Below the pieces are notes generated by a model, which was not told the DNA's origin, did no database searches, and was given only the letters and a program-made list of their open reading frames with translations. From NCBI GenBank assembly GCA_000934385.1, contig KN880447.1, positions 154,219 through 218,218 of the forward strand: a DNA stretch of 64,000 nucleotides, read 5' to 3'. The stretch comes from Cylindrobasidium torrendii FP15055 ss-10. Its lineage: Eukaryota; Basidiomycota; Agaricomycetes; Agaricales; Physalacriaceae. Positions within the stretch are counted from its first letter, which is position 1. The number at the start of each line of letters is the position of its first letter. A program made the position numbers and the translations under genes. Shown here piece after piece: positions 24,659 through 37,027 of this stretch.

Positions 24659-25026
24659 ATGTCCGACACCGGCCGCCAGAGCTTCACCGACAAGGCTTCC
24701 TCCGCCATCAAGGTTGGCATTTCTTGTCTATGGCACCGCAGAGCTCTTACTCATTTCTTCTCAGCCCGACTCTCAGAAGACTACCACTGAGCAGCTCGGC
24801 GACAAGCTCAAAGGAACCGGCGATTCTGTCGCATCCGTACGCACGCTCAAGTTATCAATCATTCATGTACTGACACAAATTCCAGACTCTCCAACCTCAA
24901 TCGGAGAAGACCACATCGCAGAAGGCCGGAGACGCCGTCAGCGGCAACTCGAACCACAACGATGAGAGTCTCCTCGGCAAGGCCAAGAACGCTGTCGGCC
25001 TCGGTGGAAACAACGAAAGCGTCTGA
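24659..25026 (+). CDS. HSP9/HSP12 family small heat-shock protein
   Basis: Small hydrophilic stress protein of the Hsp9/Hsp12 (WHI11) family, which stabilises membranes in yeast. Three exons read MSDTGRQSFTDKASSAIK, PDSQKTTTEQLGDKLKGTGD with SVAS, and TLQPQSEKTTSQKAGDAV leading to DESLLGKAKNAVGLGG. Both introns are canonical, about 50 nt each. The repeated Q-(K/A)-x-x-x-x-x-GD(K/A) motifs and lack of cysteine or long hydrophobic segments match the family. The stop is at 25024-25026. Stress-inducible expression is inferred from the TATA box. Confidence 0.93.
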
Positions 25027-25721
25027 ACACTCACGAATTTATGAATATATTACTGTAACACGATTGTAGTATAGCATTGCTGGATTTCATCGAATTTCAA
25101 ACATCTTCTCGCAAACTGTTCGAACGTCCAAGTCCGCTAGTTTTTCCACTGGTACATACATTCCTTTCCTCAATGAAGCCTTTGTACGCATTTCACTTGT
25201 GTCACCCTCTTGCTTCTTGCAAATTCAGGATGCTTGCAGTTGCGATACTGTTGGCAGCACGCAGTAAGGGACTGCTCCTCAATGTACAACAATATTTTGG
25301 CCTTTAACACGTGCTTACCCATGCATGAATTCGAACACGGGCTCCGAGGCTATTGACTTACTACTGCGAGGTGATTTCACACGATGACCGTAAAAAATAG
25401 TTGGCAGTTAAAATTGCCTGAGACGCAGCTACATGTTCAGACGGTTTATGTTCACTGTTCTATCGTACGCGATTGAAACCTTTTTATACTTACATAGTCA
25501 CAGAGGCGTGACTACATGAGGAGTGCTTACGCCCCCAAGGTCATGTTACGTGCGCCGAACGGCGAATCTAATGTACAGTATGCAACGGTCCCAGGTTTGC
25601 CTTCAGTCCACTGGCCTAGATATGTGTAAAATAGCTTCCAACACAGGAGGCAACGAAAGCGGAGCGACGATAACAGGGCAAATAGCGGTCCGGAAGGGAA
25701 AGTTAGAGGTCAACATGTTCT
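25027..25721. other. Convergent intergenic region
   Basis: Holds the 3' ends of the HSP12-like and the downstream surface-protein genes. No recognisable element. Confidence 0.5.
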
Positions 25722-27251
25722 TCACGCATCCACATATCTGTGAAGGGGAGACAAAGAAGCCCCAGGCATCACGGTCTCGCCCTCATCTTCATCTATCTGT
25801 TCCCTGAATATGCTGCCAGACTTATGTACGGCCACGCGAGAGCCTGTACCAAACGATGACTCCGATATCGCTCTTCTTGACTCTTCGTACATCGGCTGTG
25901 CTATCGTTAGCTTTACTCTTGTCCAGAAGAGAAATCGAACACTCACAACGCTGTCCGAGTGTTTTTCAGAAACAGAACCAGCACTGAATGGCCGGTCTGA
26001 ATATCCCATGTGCGAGTCTCGTTCGGAGACTGATGGCCTGTCGTTGAAGTGCGTCTGGTAGAAGTCAGCCACGGATATATTGCCGGTAGATATAGGCCCA
26101 AACCTGATCTGGTGAGTTCGCGAACAACTTCTGCTTATCAGGATGGCTTCCGTGGGATCCCCGTGCCCGCTCACTAGCTTCAGCAAGGTAAGCCGTCGAT
26201 GGGGCAGTTCGAGCTTTCCGTCTCCGTCGGAGGAGTAGGAGCACTACCAGAGAGAAGATGAGCGCTGCGCCAGCAGCTGATCCTACAGTGATTCCAATGA
26301 TCGCGCCCGTGGTGAGACCGGCGTGTGTATCTTCATGGCCTGCTAGTGAGGGTGTTGCCGACGCCGTTGGGTTTGAAGGAGTGGATGAAGAGGACGAAGT
26401 TGTCGGAGACTCCGCTGAGGCAGAGTAAGTTAGCATAGTTGGAAACACAACTCTTACGGGCAAGACTGACCGTTGGTCGCATTCCCTCGAGCGGCCGTTA
26501 AATCGAACCTGTCGTTCTGGGAGCTAGTCGGTTTGAAACAATAAACGTATTGGAAATTATGCACCTTGAAGGGGAGATATGCCCAAGGCGGTACAGTCGT
26601 AGAGTCTAAGCCAAAGACAGTGAGATGTGGAAGAGCGCGCGCGACATTCACCATACCAGGTATTTGGTCGATGGATATTCTACGACATCGGTTCAGAAGG
26701 CGCGTCTGATCAAAAGACACGAACATGCCTAATATCACTATCATCGCAATGTGCATGCCAGTCACCCCAACTGAGAGACAGCACGGTCAGAATGTGCCGC
26801 ATAGAGCCAAGAGCCACACACCTCGCTATCGCGACTGATGGATCGCTGCAGAACAAACTCTGCGCTAGGAGCGAGTAGGTGACCATTGAGCATGAACATG
26901 GGTTCGCGTCCTGTTTATCTGGCCCTTTCATGGTGCCATTAACCGACCAGAAACGCGACCCTGTTGATCGCGCTCAACACAGGCTCTTCCCCACTGATAA
27001 CTGCACAGACCATCCTGACAGACACCCAAAAGCATTTCTGCGACGGACTCCGGACTTTGCCCCATCTTGTTCTTTGCAGGCTAGCCGTTTCCAGCGATGT
27101 TAAAGTCGTATACATCGGACAAGTCTGCACAACGCACCCAGTTACAGGAATCTGGCACTGCACGGAGCTCTTTCTCAGCCGCCAGAGCTTTCCCGCATGC
27201 CGAACGTGCGACGATGAGCAGGAAGCCCAGTAAGCCGCAGACAGCTACCAT
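25722..27251 (-). CDS. Basidiomycete single-pass surface protein (function unknown)
   Basis: Predicted plasma-membrane protein with a cysteine-containing ectodomain. The start at 27251 (MVAVCGLLGFLLIVARSACG) is a signal peptide. Ectodomain exons contain CNWVRCADLSDVYDFNIAGNG, VTYSLLAQSLFCSD and a later YVYCFKPTSSQNDRFDL. A Ser, Thr and Pro-rich stalk follows (ESPTTSSSSSTPSNPTASAT). The membrane segment is TGAIIGITVGSAAGAALIFS and LVVLLLL, with a stop-transfer RRRRKAR. The cytoplasmic tail is Ser-rich and ends LHRYVDA, stop at 25722. I do not recognise a named family; the arrangement is common in agaricomycetes. Exon joins in the ectodomain are only approximate. Confidence 0.6.
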
Positions 27252-28396
27252 CGAAGAGAACGTGAAAGAGGGAAAGAGAGAAGAAGTGAAACTCAGGCAG
27301 GCGCCGTAAGTTTCAGGCCGGGTGGCTTCTGGCTCCTCGCTCCGAGTAATCCATTGAGCTTTGATATCGGCCAGAGCCCGGATCATTTGGAGAAACCCAA
27401 AGAGGCCCGAACACGCGTGCGCAACGCATCGTGAGTCGCGGTTCTATGTTGGTTCTATGAACGGCGCGTGTTGAATGAATAAAGTAGCCTTGCCTAATCA
27501 TGAGAACTACAAAACCACTTCCCTGGAGAGTGAATTATGCTAAGATTCGCATTAGTACAGTGCTGGGGAAGCGATTTCCGATATCATAGAGAAGTTAGTC
27601 TGGAGAGATGCGCGTTGTGAATGGGGGAATCACGCTAAGTCATCGGGGTTCGGGCCGATTTTGGCCTTCAACCGGCACGGCAGCAGGGTTCACTGCTAAA
27701 ACCTGCAGTGCCAACAATTGCTGCAACGCTCACTGGGTTGGCTAAATCTCAACTACGGATTTGATTGCCGTGAGCGTCTTAACTTGGGACATTGGAAATG
27801 TGTAAAATTCAGACATTGCAGTGAAGATCAGCGGCCTACCTCTTAGTATGACATCGCCTGTGCCAACATATGTTCAGTGCGCTTTGCATCGCAATATTGG
27901 CCGGACTTTGCGAAGTGGGACGGTGACAAAAGAGCGCTCAGAGTTATCATCTCGGACAATCGGCCTTATAATCGCATCTTTCTGATTTCTCACATTGTGT
28001 CGCGTGTCTTGACGCCGTCTGTGACCAGCTACTTGATTGTAAATATTCTTTCATTCTCTGGTCAAAATCCCACTGTACAGACATTTTAAGGAAGAGGGTT
28101 AGACAACGCCACTGGGTCGCAACTTGCAAGTGGAGGGCTGCGCAACAAGTTGCGGAAGGACCTCAAGAGCCTGTCTCATGAAGCAACTGTATGCTGTTGG
28201 TTTATCATATGTTGCAACGCTCTGTAAGATCTTTGTGCATCGATGTGGTAAGTACTAGTACATTCGTCCTTGAATGGTAAGAGCCACTCGGTAATCGGGC
28301 CGGCGTCCCGCAACTGTACAGTTTTCTCTTTTTGGAGACCACTGCCATCACGTCAGATCCCACCCGAATTTTCGCTTGCGACCCCCTCAAGACACA
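27252..28396. other. Intergenic, upstream of uL30 and the surface-protein gene
   Basis: About 1.1 kb of divergent promoter space. Only short unsupported open frames (for example 27877-28089). No repeat or RNA gene seen. Confidence 0.5.
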
Positions 28397-29487
28397 ATGG
28401 CCCCCACGACGTACGTTCCGTTGCATTATGGTCGGACCTATCTAATTTATCCCCAGTGTCCCGACCGCTTCGGTGTGTGAAATATCGACAAAATCCATGG
28501 CCTATAACTGAAATCTACTCAGGCGATCGAAGTGCCAGAGACCCTCCTCAAAAAGCGCAAGCAGAACGAAAAGGCTCGGGAAGAGCGCCTCACTGCTGCG
28601 TCTGAAGCTCGCAAGGTGTGTATTGCGTTGGACAAGTCTATACCAAGGATGCATATCAACCACCGAATGGCGAGCAGCAATGCGACGAAAGCCTTCAAAT
28701 TAACCATCTTTCGGGACTGAACCCTACAATCCCTCTTGTCTTACCCATACTAAGACCGTGGCTCTAGGCTTCCAAGGCGAAGAGGAAAGTTATCTTCAAG
28801 CGCGCGGAGTCTTATGTGAAGGAGTACCTGACGAAGGAGAAGGAGGAGATTCGGCTGAAGAGGGCTGCACGGACAGCTGGCGACTTCTACGTTGCCGCTG
28901 CACCGAAAGTGTACTTTGTTGTTCGTATCCGAGGGTGCGTGCTACGCCAATCGTGGGTGCCATAGCTGACCGCCGTTCAGTATCAACGAGATCGCACCCA
29001 AGCCCCGTAAAATCCTCCAGCTCCTCCGCCTCCTCCAGATCAACAACGGTGTCTTTGTCAAGGTGACAAAGGCCACTCAGCAGATGCTCCGTCTTGTTGA
29101 GCCATACGTTACCTACGGCGAGCCCAACCTGAAGACCGTCCGCGAGCTGGTCTACAAGCGCGGCTACGGCAAGGTCGACAAGCAGCGCATTCCCCTTTCC
29201 AACAACCAAGTCATCGAGGCTTCGCTTGGAAAGCTCAACATCCTTTCCGTCGAGGACCTTGTCCACGAAATTTTCACCGCCGGCCCCAACTTCAAGCAGG
29301 TGCGCAATGTCTGTGATTCAAATTTCTTGATGTTGACAGGGTTCAGGCATCCAACTTCTTGTGGCCGTTCAAGCTCTCCAACCCTACCGGTGGCTGGAGG
29401 CAGCGCAAGTTCAAGCACTTCGTCCAGGGTGGCGATTTCGGTGACCGGGAGAACAACATCAACAAGCTCATCAGGCAGATGAACTAG
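28397..29487 (+). CDS. RPL7: Cytosolic 60S ribosomal protein uL30 (L7)
   Basis: Structural protein of the large ribosomal subunit. Six exons: 28397-28410, 28457-28472 (16 nt), 28523-28615, 28768-28934, 28981-29299 and 29347-29487. Together the first two encode MAPTTVPTAS, giving the normal L7 N-terminus with [20 protein letters not shown]. The rest reads [57 protein letters not shown] and [16 protein letters not shown], then [17 protein letters not shown]. These are highly conserved L7 blocks. The tiny second exon is needed to restore the frame between exon 1 and exon 3. Stop at 29485-29487. Confidence 0.95.
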
Positions 29488-30191
29488 ATGTTATCGTGTC
29501 GGGGCCTCTCTTTACCATTATGATACTGCTGTTCTATGTCGTATGCCACCATGACTTGTATTTCACGCAAGCGCCGCGAAGCGCTCTGGGACTCTCGAAC
29601 CAGTCCACTGCTTGTATTCTTAGTTGTGGTTAATCCGAGATTCAGTATGAGAGAAAGTTGCACAAATGGCTTCAAATTGAAGGAATATGTCGAGCAGGAC
29701 ACCGGGGAAGTGCTTGAATCCCTCACATCCATGCATCCCCGCCAACGCCGTTGACATCCGGTTGACATTGACTTGGAGCTTATAAGCTCATTGGGTGCAT
29801 AGTTGAGAGAGCAGGAAGGTTATTTTATTATGTGAATTCAAACAAACACGTAAAGTAGCAGAATAGTTGTGTGTACGCTAGGTGACCGATGCCTCCATGA
29901 GGATTTCTCCAGTCGGTTCAGCCAAAGAGCGCACACGTCGGTCTGAGGTTCTAAAGATGAAGGACCGCCGTGAACAAGGCGGTCTAACATGTGGTTGAAG
30001 AGAACCTGGAGTTGTTAAAAGATGCAGAAAAATCAGCAAACGCGCGGGTTTTGTTGACAGCTTTAGGGCAGGCGGCGGCAATGGCCGTCTGGCGCGATCA
30101 CAAATGACAGCATTCCAATGATGCAATGGTCTGCACGATACATTCATAACAGTCCGACCTAGCTTCCACTTCTGCATTCCAGTACTAGACA
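29488..30191. other. Intergenic between uL30 and the inositol phosphatase
   Basis: Short unsupported open frames on both strands (29536-29754, 29484-29768). No known motif. Confidence 0.5.
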
Positions 30192-31615
30192 ATGGTGGAA
30201 ACTGTCGGTGCTGATGACTTGCTTGTCCAGCTGGCCACCTACAACACAAACCTCCAAGGAAAGCAAGGCGTCCCACAAGATCTCGTTGACTGGCTCGCAC
30301 CCACACTTCAAGTGTCCACCTTTCTCTCTCGTTCTCCTCGCGCGTCGGATATCATTGCTGTTGGATTCCAAGAACTTCTACCCTTACACCTGGGCTGTGA
30401 GTGCCCTTGTGCCGGGTTGCCCATCCAACCTCAACCACTACAGTGTCTGGTCTATCCACGGCCGTCATCGACCACCGTGCCGCGCATATACTCTCAGAGC
30501 TGGAAAGCCACGCCCCGAACAAGGAGAAATATGTCTTGGTCTCCAAGATAGTCAACGCTGGTCTTGCCCTTTTGATCTACGCGCGGGACGACACTGTAGC
30601 ACGCACAGTATGCGATGTGCAAACCTCTTGGACTGGTTGCGGACCCATGTTCATGGGCAACAAGGGCGCAGTGGCCGTACGGTTCCGCATTCCTGGCGAA
30701 AGTAACGACTCCGGACAAACCTTCACGTAGGAGACTTCGATTATTTTGTCTGCGCTTGCTCACGCACTTTCCAGCTTCGTCTGCGCACATCTCACTGCCC
30801 ACGCCCACCTTTTGGATCGCAGAATTGATGATTGGAACCATATTGTCAGCAGTCTTCTGTTTCCTCCCCTTGAAGGGTCGGACACTCCGTCAACACTTTA
30901 TGATACCTCCAATCTCTTTCTGCTCGGTGATCTTAACTTCCGCGTCGACCCTCCCGACGGGCATCCTCTACATGATTTCCACCTCAAGGATATCCCCGTG
31001 GCTAGGACCATCGAACCAGAAGAAACGCGAAGTGCACTGAAGGAATTTGACCAGCTTCTCGTCGAGCAACGGAAGGGGAACACTCTTATCGGGCTCCGGG
31101 AGGGTGACTTCTGGAAGTTCAAATGCACCTACAAGTATGAGCTAGGGGAGGTCGACACCTACAACACGAAACGGGTGCCCTCCTGGACAGACCGCATTTT
31201 GTATGTATCACACCTCGACGCCGCCGACACACAGGTCACTTCACATATCAAGAACTTGTTGTATACACACGTTCCAGGGTACACAACTTCAGATCATGTA
31301 AGATTTCTTGCTTCAGGCATCACCTCGTATATGCTAACATAGCTTTAGAAACCAGTTGTTGCTGTCCTTGCTGTCCCCCAACGGCCCACCCCCTCGTCGT
31401 CTATCCCTCTCATTCATCTCCCATCAAACTACACTCCTACCATTGACAGCAAGGCCAACTTGAAGCGTTACACAGGGCTGGCAGTAGACCGTGTGATTGG
31501 AATTGTATGGTGGTTGTTCACCATTATTGGCGCAGGCTCGGCGGTGGTTGGACTGTTTAATTTCTTTGTAGGGTTCGGGGCGTGGAGGTGGTGGAGGACG
31601 CCCACCAACGTTTGA
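30192..31615 (+). CDS. Inositol polyphosphate 5-phosphatase, C-terminally membrane-anchored
   Basis: Predicted phosphoinositide 5-phosphatase. The start at 30192 gives MVETVGADDLLVQLATYNTN. Exons then give DIIAVGFQELLPLHLG, YVLVSKIVNAGLALLIYARDD and CGPMFMGNKGAVAVRF. The catalytic blocks are FVCAHLTAH, FLLGDLNFRVD (metal-binding), VPSWTDRILY and, across the last intron, TTSDHKPVVAV. The C-terminal ~30 residues form one hydrophobic helix (VDRVIGIVWWLFTIIGAGSA with VVGLFNFFVGF) before a short basic end. This suggests a tail-anchored membrane enzyme. The protein has no Sac1 or Rho-GAP domain, so it is not a full synaptojanin or OCRL. Four or five introns. Stop at 31613-31615. Confidence 0.88.
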
Positions 31616-32260
31616 CTTCCATGCAGGGATACCTATACAGGCTATACTTTTGTATACTAGCGACATTAACGGACTGAACTTGAACTGGGTACCCCAGCGC
31701 GCCGCTGTGCTACTGTAATCATCTATGGGGCGAATGATATTCATTTGAGCGCATGATAGCGAGCAGAGATCGTATTTCCCAGTGATTTACAGCAGTCTAG
31801 ATGGGTGTCAGTGTAACGGTTGAATTCCAGGCTTTGCGTGAAGGGAGTGAAGTACAGCGGAGTTCTCTGCACGGGCGCCATAGTCGGCCTCGAACGGTGT
31901 GGAAAGTGCATCGTGAGTGCATCTCACTATCCGTGCATTTGCAAAACCGGTCACAAGTTGTTCGAATGCGTTATCAGAACAAGAATATGCACTTACCCTT
32001 ATGTGCGGACGAGGGAAAGCACCTGGCGGGTGCCCCGGAGTTCTGCAGTGACCACATGCCTTGGGCCCACATTTTAATTATAAATGACGTCAACCGTCAG
32101 AGATCGCATCTGCAAGCCAAGACACCAAGAAAATTGTCGTGAACGATTCGTTATATTCGATAGGTTGAGCAATCACGTTAACAATATACGGGAAATATAT
32201 ACACATCTATTTGTTTATGGGCCCCCAAAGAAACATCACACCCGGTGCAGTTCAGCGCTA
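31616..32260. other. Convergent intergenic region
   Basis: 3' ends of the 5-phosphatase and carbonic anhydrase genes. Nothing else identified. Confidence 0.5.
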
Positions 32261-33105
32261 TTACTCGGACTTGGGCTTGGGACCGTTCGTGACACCAAGG
32301 TCGACGAGCTTTCCTGTCGAAAGGTCGAAAACCATGCCATGGACGAAGACGTCCTTGCCCTTCGCGCTCTTGCTCGTCCAGGCCTTCTGTATGATCTCGG
32401 TCGTGCAAATGTTCTGCACTTGAACCTTGACATTCTCTTCAATGAGGATGGGCAGCGCCTCTGCTTGGGGAGCGGCGGAAAGCTCGAGGGATGATGCGAG
32501 GGCCGTGACGGGCTGAAGCCAGCGGTTGATGGGATCATTTGCTGGGAGCGCCCCGACAGTTGCGCACGCTTCACCGGCTACGAACTGCGGACAAGCCGCG
32601 AAACAGGCGTTGCAGCCACCGCACTCTGTATGCCCGACAACGATGACTGTTGTCGGGGAAAGAAAAGATATTCGGTTGGAATGTAGCGTCAAATGAGGCA
32701 AAGAGATCAAGCACCGTGTTCAACGCCGAGGTAGTCAACGGCGTAGGTAAGCGCAGACAGAGCGCTATCGTCATCGAGATGGAATTGGCTAAAAAGAGAT
32801 AAATGAGCGGGCCAAGACGCGGATAGTGGAGCTGGTTCAACGCACTTGGCAATGTTACGAAGCACAAACATGGTGCCCGGGCGTGAGCCAGTGATTACGG
32901 ACTCGGGAACACGGGAGTCTGAGCAACCTATCCAGAAGACCTGCATGCAACGTTCGTCAGATAAACGGGCTCCACCATGGGGGCGTGGTCGACGCACCGG
33001 GGGCGCCTGTCCCTTGGCAAGTTCCGCGAAGAAGCCTGGCTCAGCATCCTCGACGTCGGCGGACCATTGCTCGTTGGCAGCAAGAACGCTCTTGATCAAG
33101 CTCAT
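32261..33105 (-). CDS. Beta-class carbonic anhydrase
   Basis: Zinc enzyme that interconverts carbon dioxide and bicarbonate. The ATG at 33105 gives MSLIKSVLAANEQWSADVED, then, over an intron, KGQAPP and VFWIGCSDSRVPES. In the spliced protein Cys42, Asp44 and Arg46 of CSDSR fit the zinc ligand and the catalytic Asp-Arg pair. Further exons give LRNIAN joined to QFHLDDDSALSALTYAVDYL, and VIVVGHTECGGC with the His-x-x-Cys zinc pair. The C-terminal half reads INRWLQPVTALASSL and DVFVHGMVFDLSTGKLVDLG, stop at 32261-32263. All four zinc or catalytic positions are present. The open frame extends upstream of 33105 without an ATG; I do not count it. Confidence 0.95.
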
Positions 33106-34361
33106 GGCACTAGAAAAGCTGGATGGATGGGGGTGCTGGTGGTCGAAGCAAGGGAAGGGAGGTCTTCCGTATTGTAAGTTTTGGAGCTCAGTTATAAGGC
33201 TGTGATAGATATGCTCACCAAATATAACCCTTGTGAATCCTACAGGGTACCTTGCAGTAATTTGGTGGCGAGTGATGGGACCCGTATGAGTGCAAACTTC
33301 CAGCGATAAGCACCGTGTGTCCTGCAAAGTTGACCTGGGGCGGCTTGTGATGGTTTGAGGCAAAGTTCAAAATGCCAAGCCTTGGCTTTAAATGACAAGC
33401 ATGGCAGATCATTGGGGTTGCAGCCGCCGCTATGCCGTTGATCCGGAACGCGATGCGCGTCAATTCGACTCCAGGTGAACGCGCATTTTTAACTCATGTT
33501 TTCCGAGTACGGAAGGGTTTCCCAACAGGAATAGCAGCACATTCGCTGCTTCGAGTCGTAAAATTGAATTTGATAAACCGTAGCATATTAGTCTTTCACC
33601 ATGGCTGGCAGCATCTAGGCATTGGGGGCACAGCGCCACCAACAACTCAGGTGCCACCCGATGGCTGAGCTGTCCCAACGTTGCAGACTTACCCCGTAAA
33701 TCACTAATATTCTCCTGAACCTTAGCATCAGAAACTGAATCCATTTTCCCGCAGGTGCAGCCTAGCCTGCTAATAGCAACGCTTCTCGTTGGTTTCTCGT
33801 GGCCTTGAGAGGTCCTGTGACATGAATTCCGACCACCATTGTCGAATCGGTTAATATAGACGGAGCCGTACGCATGCCGCAATGGGCCTTGGGTCAAATT
33901 GGGGACGACTTTGCCTGCTCTACATGATAAGTAACTCAATTCATCATCGTTGCTCCCTGTCGGCTTCATACATCCTTAAAATGGCCACAGTGGCAAGCAG
34001 CAACGAGGTTGCAAGTTCATCCCGGTAGTGGGAAGAGAGCCGAGCTCCAACGGGAGCCATTGATTGGGCTATCCCAATAGTATACCATCGCAAATAGCTC
34101 GTATTTGTGGACGCTCGAAGATGTATTTGGGACAACTTACACAATGAGTATAATAAGCAAACCTGCATTTGGTAGTGAGCGCTCCTCAGAAGCGATTCAA
34201 TTACAGACGGCCACGAACCAGCCGCCCCGCTAGATATCATCCCGCCGCGCGTGTATCCTGCATTGAGTAAATACTATAAAATAGAACATACTGGCGACCA
34301 GCTCACAACCTTGTCACAATCCTACAAAAATAACGCATTAATGACGATACAAATAAAATGT
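33106..34361. other. Intergenic, 1.2 kb, with one unsupported open frame
   Basis: Between carbonic anhydrase (start) and the MFS transporter (stop), both minus strand. It contains an ATG-started 169-codon frame at 33460-33969 (minus) with no recognisable domain. I do not annotate it as a gene. Confidence 0.45.
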
Positions 34362-36869
34362 CTATAAATTTCCATTCTTCCTTTGCAGCTTAGGCAGCCG
34401 AGGAGTGTCCGTATCCGAATCCTCCACCGCAACAACGGTGGCTTCGAGTGTATGCTGGGGCTCCTCGGCATCGTAGGCAGGATGCCGTTCGGGGTGCGGC
34501 AGCCTGATCATCATGAGTAGCACGAACGCCGTGAGAAGCATTGCCGCGCAGGCGAAGAACATGAGCGACGGCAGCGTCGACACCGTGCTAAGAAAAATCC
34601 AGCCGTACAGCGCCGGCCCAATTATTTGCGAGCTAACCATGGGTTTAAGTGAATGCGAAGTGCAGCATCACAAAGTGTACGTACCACAACGCCTGCAACA
34701 CGCTAAGACTACCGAACAGTTTCCCCGTTTCGACGCCTCCGCGCTCGTTGTATAGCTCGAGAGCGACGCTCTGTATCGAGGGCCCGAACCCGGCGGCAAG
34801 GGACGAAATCATGCTAGCGCCGGTGAAGGGTAGTGAATGGTTTACCAGACCCATGAGAGCATAAGCTAGTATTTCCAAGCAGAGCGACCCTCGCGCCAAG
34901 TTCAAGTCGAAAGCTGAAGTGTGGCTAGCAAAGTGGAATGATCGCATTGAATCCTGTTCAGAACCGTCCTCATCCTCTGAGGGGAATCTTGACGCCGTTG
35001 GACTGAGCAACGGCTCACGCTCACGGCGAGTGTCCTTTGGCGGAGATTTCGGCTTGAACACGCGAATGAAAACTGATGGTCTCTGCGTTAGACGTGAATT
35101 TCGAAGCCAGAGAGAGCCGTACCAGGGAGGAGCAATGCCAGAGAAATGGCCCGAGTTGCACCCACAGCGCTGATCCAGTAGCCCATCTCAAGGGAATGTT
35201 AGAAAGGCACTAAACATCTCAGTGCGACATACCTCTTCTGGTGTCCAGCCAAACACTAGTTGGGCGTATTGGAGTTTGTAGGTGACGACGCCCTACAGTG
35301 ACATGAGAGTTGGTCATGAACGCAGTCGAAACAAGCCTCACAATGAGCGAAACGACCAAGCCATAGGAAGCGGCGAGTAGCGTCAAGTTCCAGTCTCTCC
35401 CTTTCGATTTGAGAGGGTTTCCAGATTGGACAGACAGTGGCATGATGACCGACAAAGGTGTCAAGAATCCCAAAGCTCTGCTCATCCACACTTTCACTTT
35501 TCCTTGTCCCATGGCGAGCGCCTTGTCGCGGGCGTACTGCAGTCGCGACCGGTTTCGCTGTGCGTCGGTAAGAGACTCGGGGATGATGCACCAGACCATG
35601 ACTGCGTAGAAGCAGTGTGTAATCGTAGACATGTAGAAAACTGAAAGAATATTTCCTGTGGCATGGATAAGGAGACCACCAATAGTTGGGCCAAGCGCAG
35701 TGCCGGTGAACATGAGTCCCAGATTGAGCGAAAAGATGCGGGACCTGTAGAATTAGATACTAGATGCAAGGACTGCAGGGATTGTTGAACATACCGGCTT
35801 GCTGGCGTCGTGCAATCAGCAATATATGCGTGCATTGCCGCAATTGCAGATGTTAAACCTGCGCACCAATCAATGACTGTACATATAACAGAAATCATAT
35901 CTCGAACCTCCCATGGTACCCTCGACAATGGGGCCAACCAGTAGGAACCAATATCCTCCTGGAAGGACTTGGTGATACGAGTAGACAAGTAGGAAGACAA
36001 CGTCTGTAAGCAAGAGGCCAATGACCGATATGCCTAGCACGCCTGTGCGGCCGATACGGTCAGATAGCTACATGGATGGATGTTGGTGTTGCGCGCGATT
36101 ACGCGTACATTGAGGCGTACCGAGCCCCACCAGGCAGTTGTTAGACATCCAAGTACACCCATAGTCACGGTCATGACTGCGTTGGCTTTGAGTATACTGT
36201 GCGACCAATGCTTGGTGTGCGTACCTGCAGAGAGCTTGGTGACAGCAGCATGGACCACTGGGTCAGTTGCACAAGTAGGGGGGACAGCCTGAGCAATCTC
36301 TGATATTGGTTCGAAAAACACGGTGGTGGTTGCATTGTGATAGCGCTCCGTGTCAAGTGTGGGGTGCGATGGTGCAAGGAGTCCGTTTGTTCTCACGGAG
36401 CTTTGATCTTGAAGCTCAAAAATTTCTGGACGGTGGTATGCACAAGCAAGCTGAGTGTAGACTTCGATTCGAGGAGCTATCGTGCTCGTAAAGGATATGC
36501 TTGAAACGGGCATCATTGCGAGAATCCTTTGTTAAAACGCAGACATGAGAAAACCACGAGTCTCATGGTAAGTTGAAGTGCAGCGCACCAGTAAGGGGAA
36601 GGACGTTTCCACCAAGGCAATTTTGCCCGCGCCTTGAGCTCTGCATCAACCGCGGCATCCTCATCCTCGTATGGACCTTCGGCGACTAGGGTATCTTCCG
36701 TGTGCTGGTGTGGGTGAACAAATTCATGAAGGAGTTCTGCAGTTTGCTCGGTAATGGTGCCGTCCGATAATACCATGTTTGCTGGGTCGGTGAGGAGGGC
36801 ATCGGTCTGAGAGCGCGATTGCGATGCACTGCGCGATGCTGGACGCAAACGCGACGCAGGTCGAGACAT
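34362..36869 (-). CDS. Major facilitator superfamily transporter with long N-terminal tail
   Basis: Multi-pass membrane transporter of the MFS, substrate unknown. The ATG at 36869 opens a ~100-residue Ser, Arg and acid-rich cytoplasmic tail (SRPASRLRPASRSASQSRS, then EGPYEDEDAAVDAELKARAK). Membrane segments follow over many exons. VMTVTMGVLGCLTTAWWGSL is joined to a SDRIGRTG-type loop, the A-motif region between TM2 and TM3. Next come GLTSAIAAMHAYIADCTTP, LGLMFTGTALGPTIGGLLIHATGN-type sequence and TITHCFYAVMVWCIIPESLT. A long central loop is charged (SPPKDTRREREPLLSPTASR). The last helices are ASMISSLAAGFGPSIQSV and MFFACAAMLLTAFVLLMMIR. The layout resembles basidiomycete tetracycline-resistance-like or folate-carrier MFS proteins. 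Divergent from the Sdh6-like gene, 158 bp apart. Confidence 0.82.
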
Positions 36870-37027
36870 CGCGGATTTGCTTGCAGGAAAGAGATAAGAG
36901 AAAGAACGAATGTGCGACTTTTGCGATGATAAGTGAGAAGGCAATAAGACCGTGTGCCGGCACGCCGTGCAATCGGTTCGGCGTCAATAGTCATAACAGA
37001 CCGTAAGCAGCTTGCTTTGCAGCCACC

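Noticed and set aside
28616..28767. Possible snoRNA in the long third intron of the uL30 gene
   Set aside because: No convincing C box (RTGATGA) with D box pair or H/ACA arrangement is visible.
33106..33363. N-terminal extension of carbonic anhydrase as a mitochondrial targeting peptide
   Set aside because: The frame is open but has no ATG, and the ATG at 33105 gives the usual length.
33460..33969. 169-codon ATG-started open frame on the minus strand
   Set aside because: No domain, no plausible intron signals and composition like the surrounding non-coding DNA.
36870..36944. N-terminal extension of the MFS transporter (frame open to 36944)
   Set aside because: The extension has no ATG; the first ATG in frame is at 36869.
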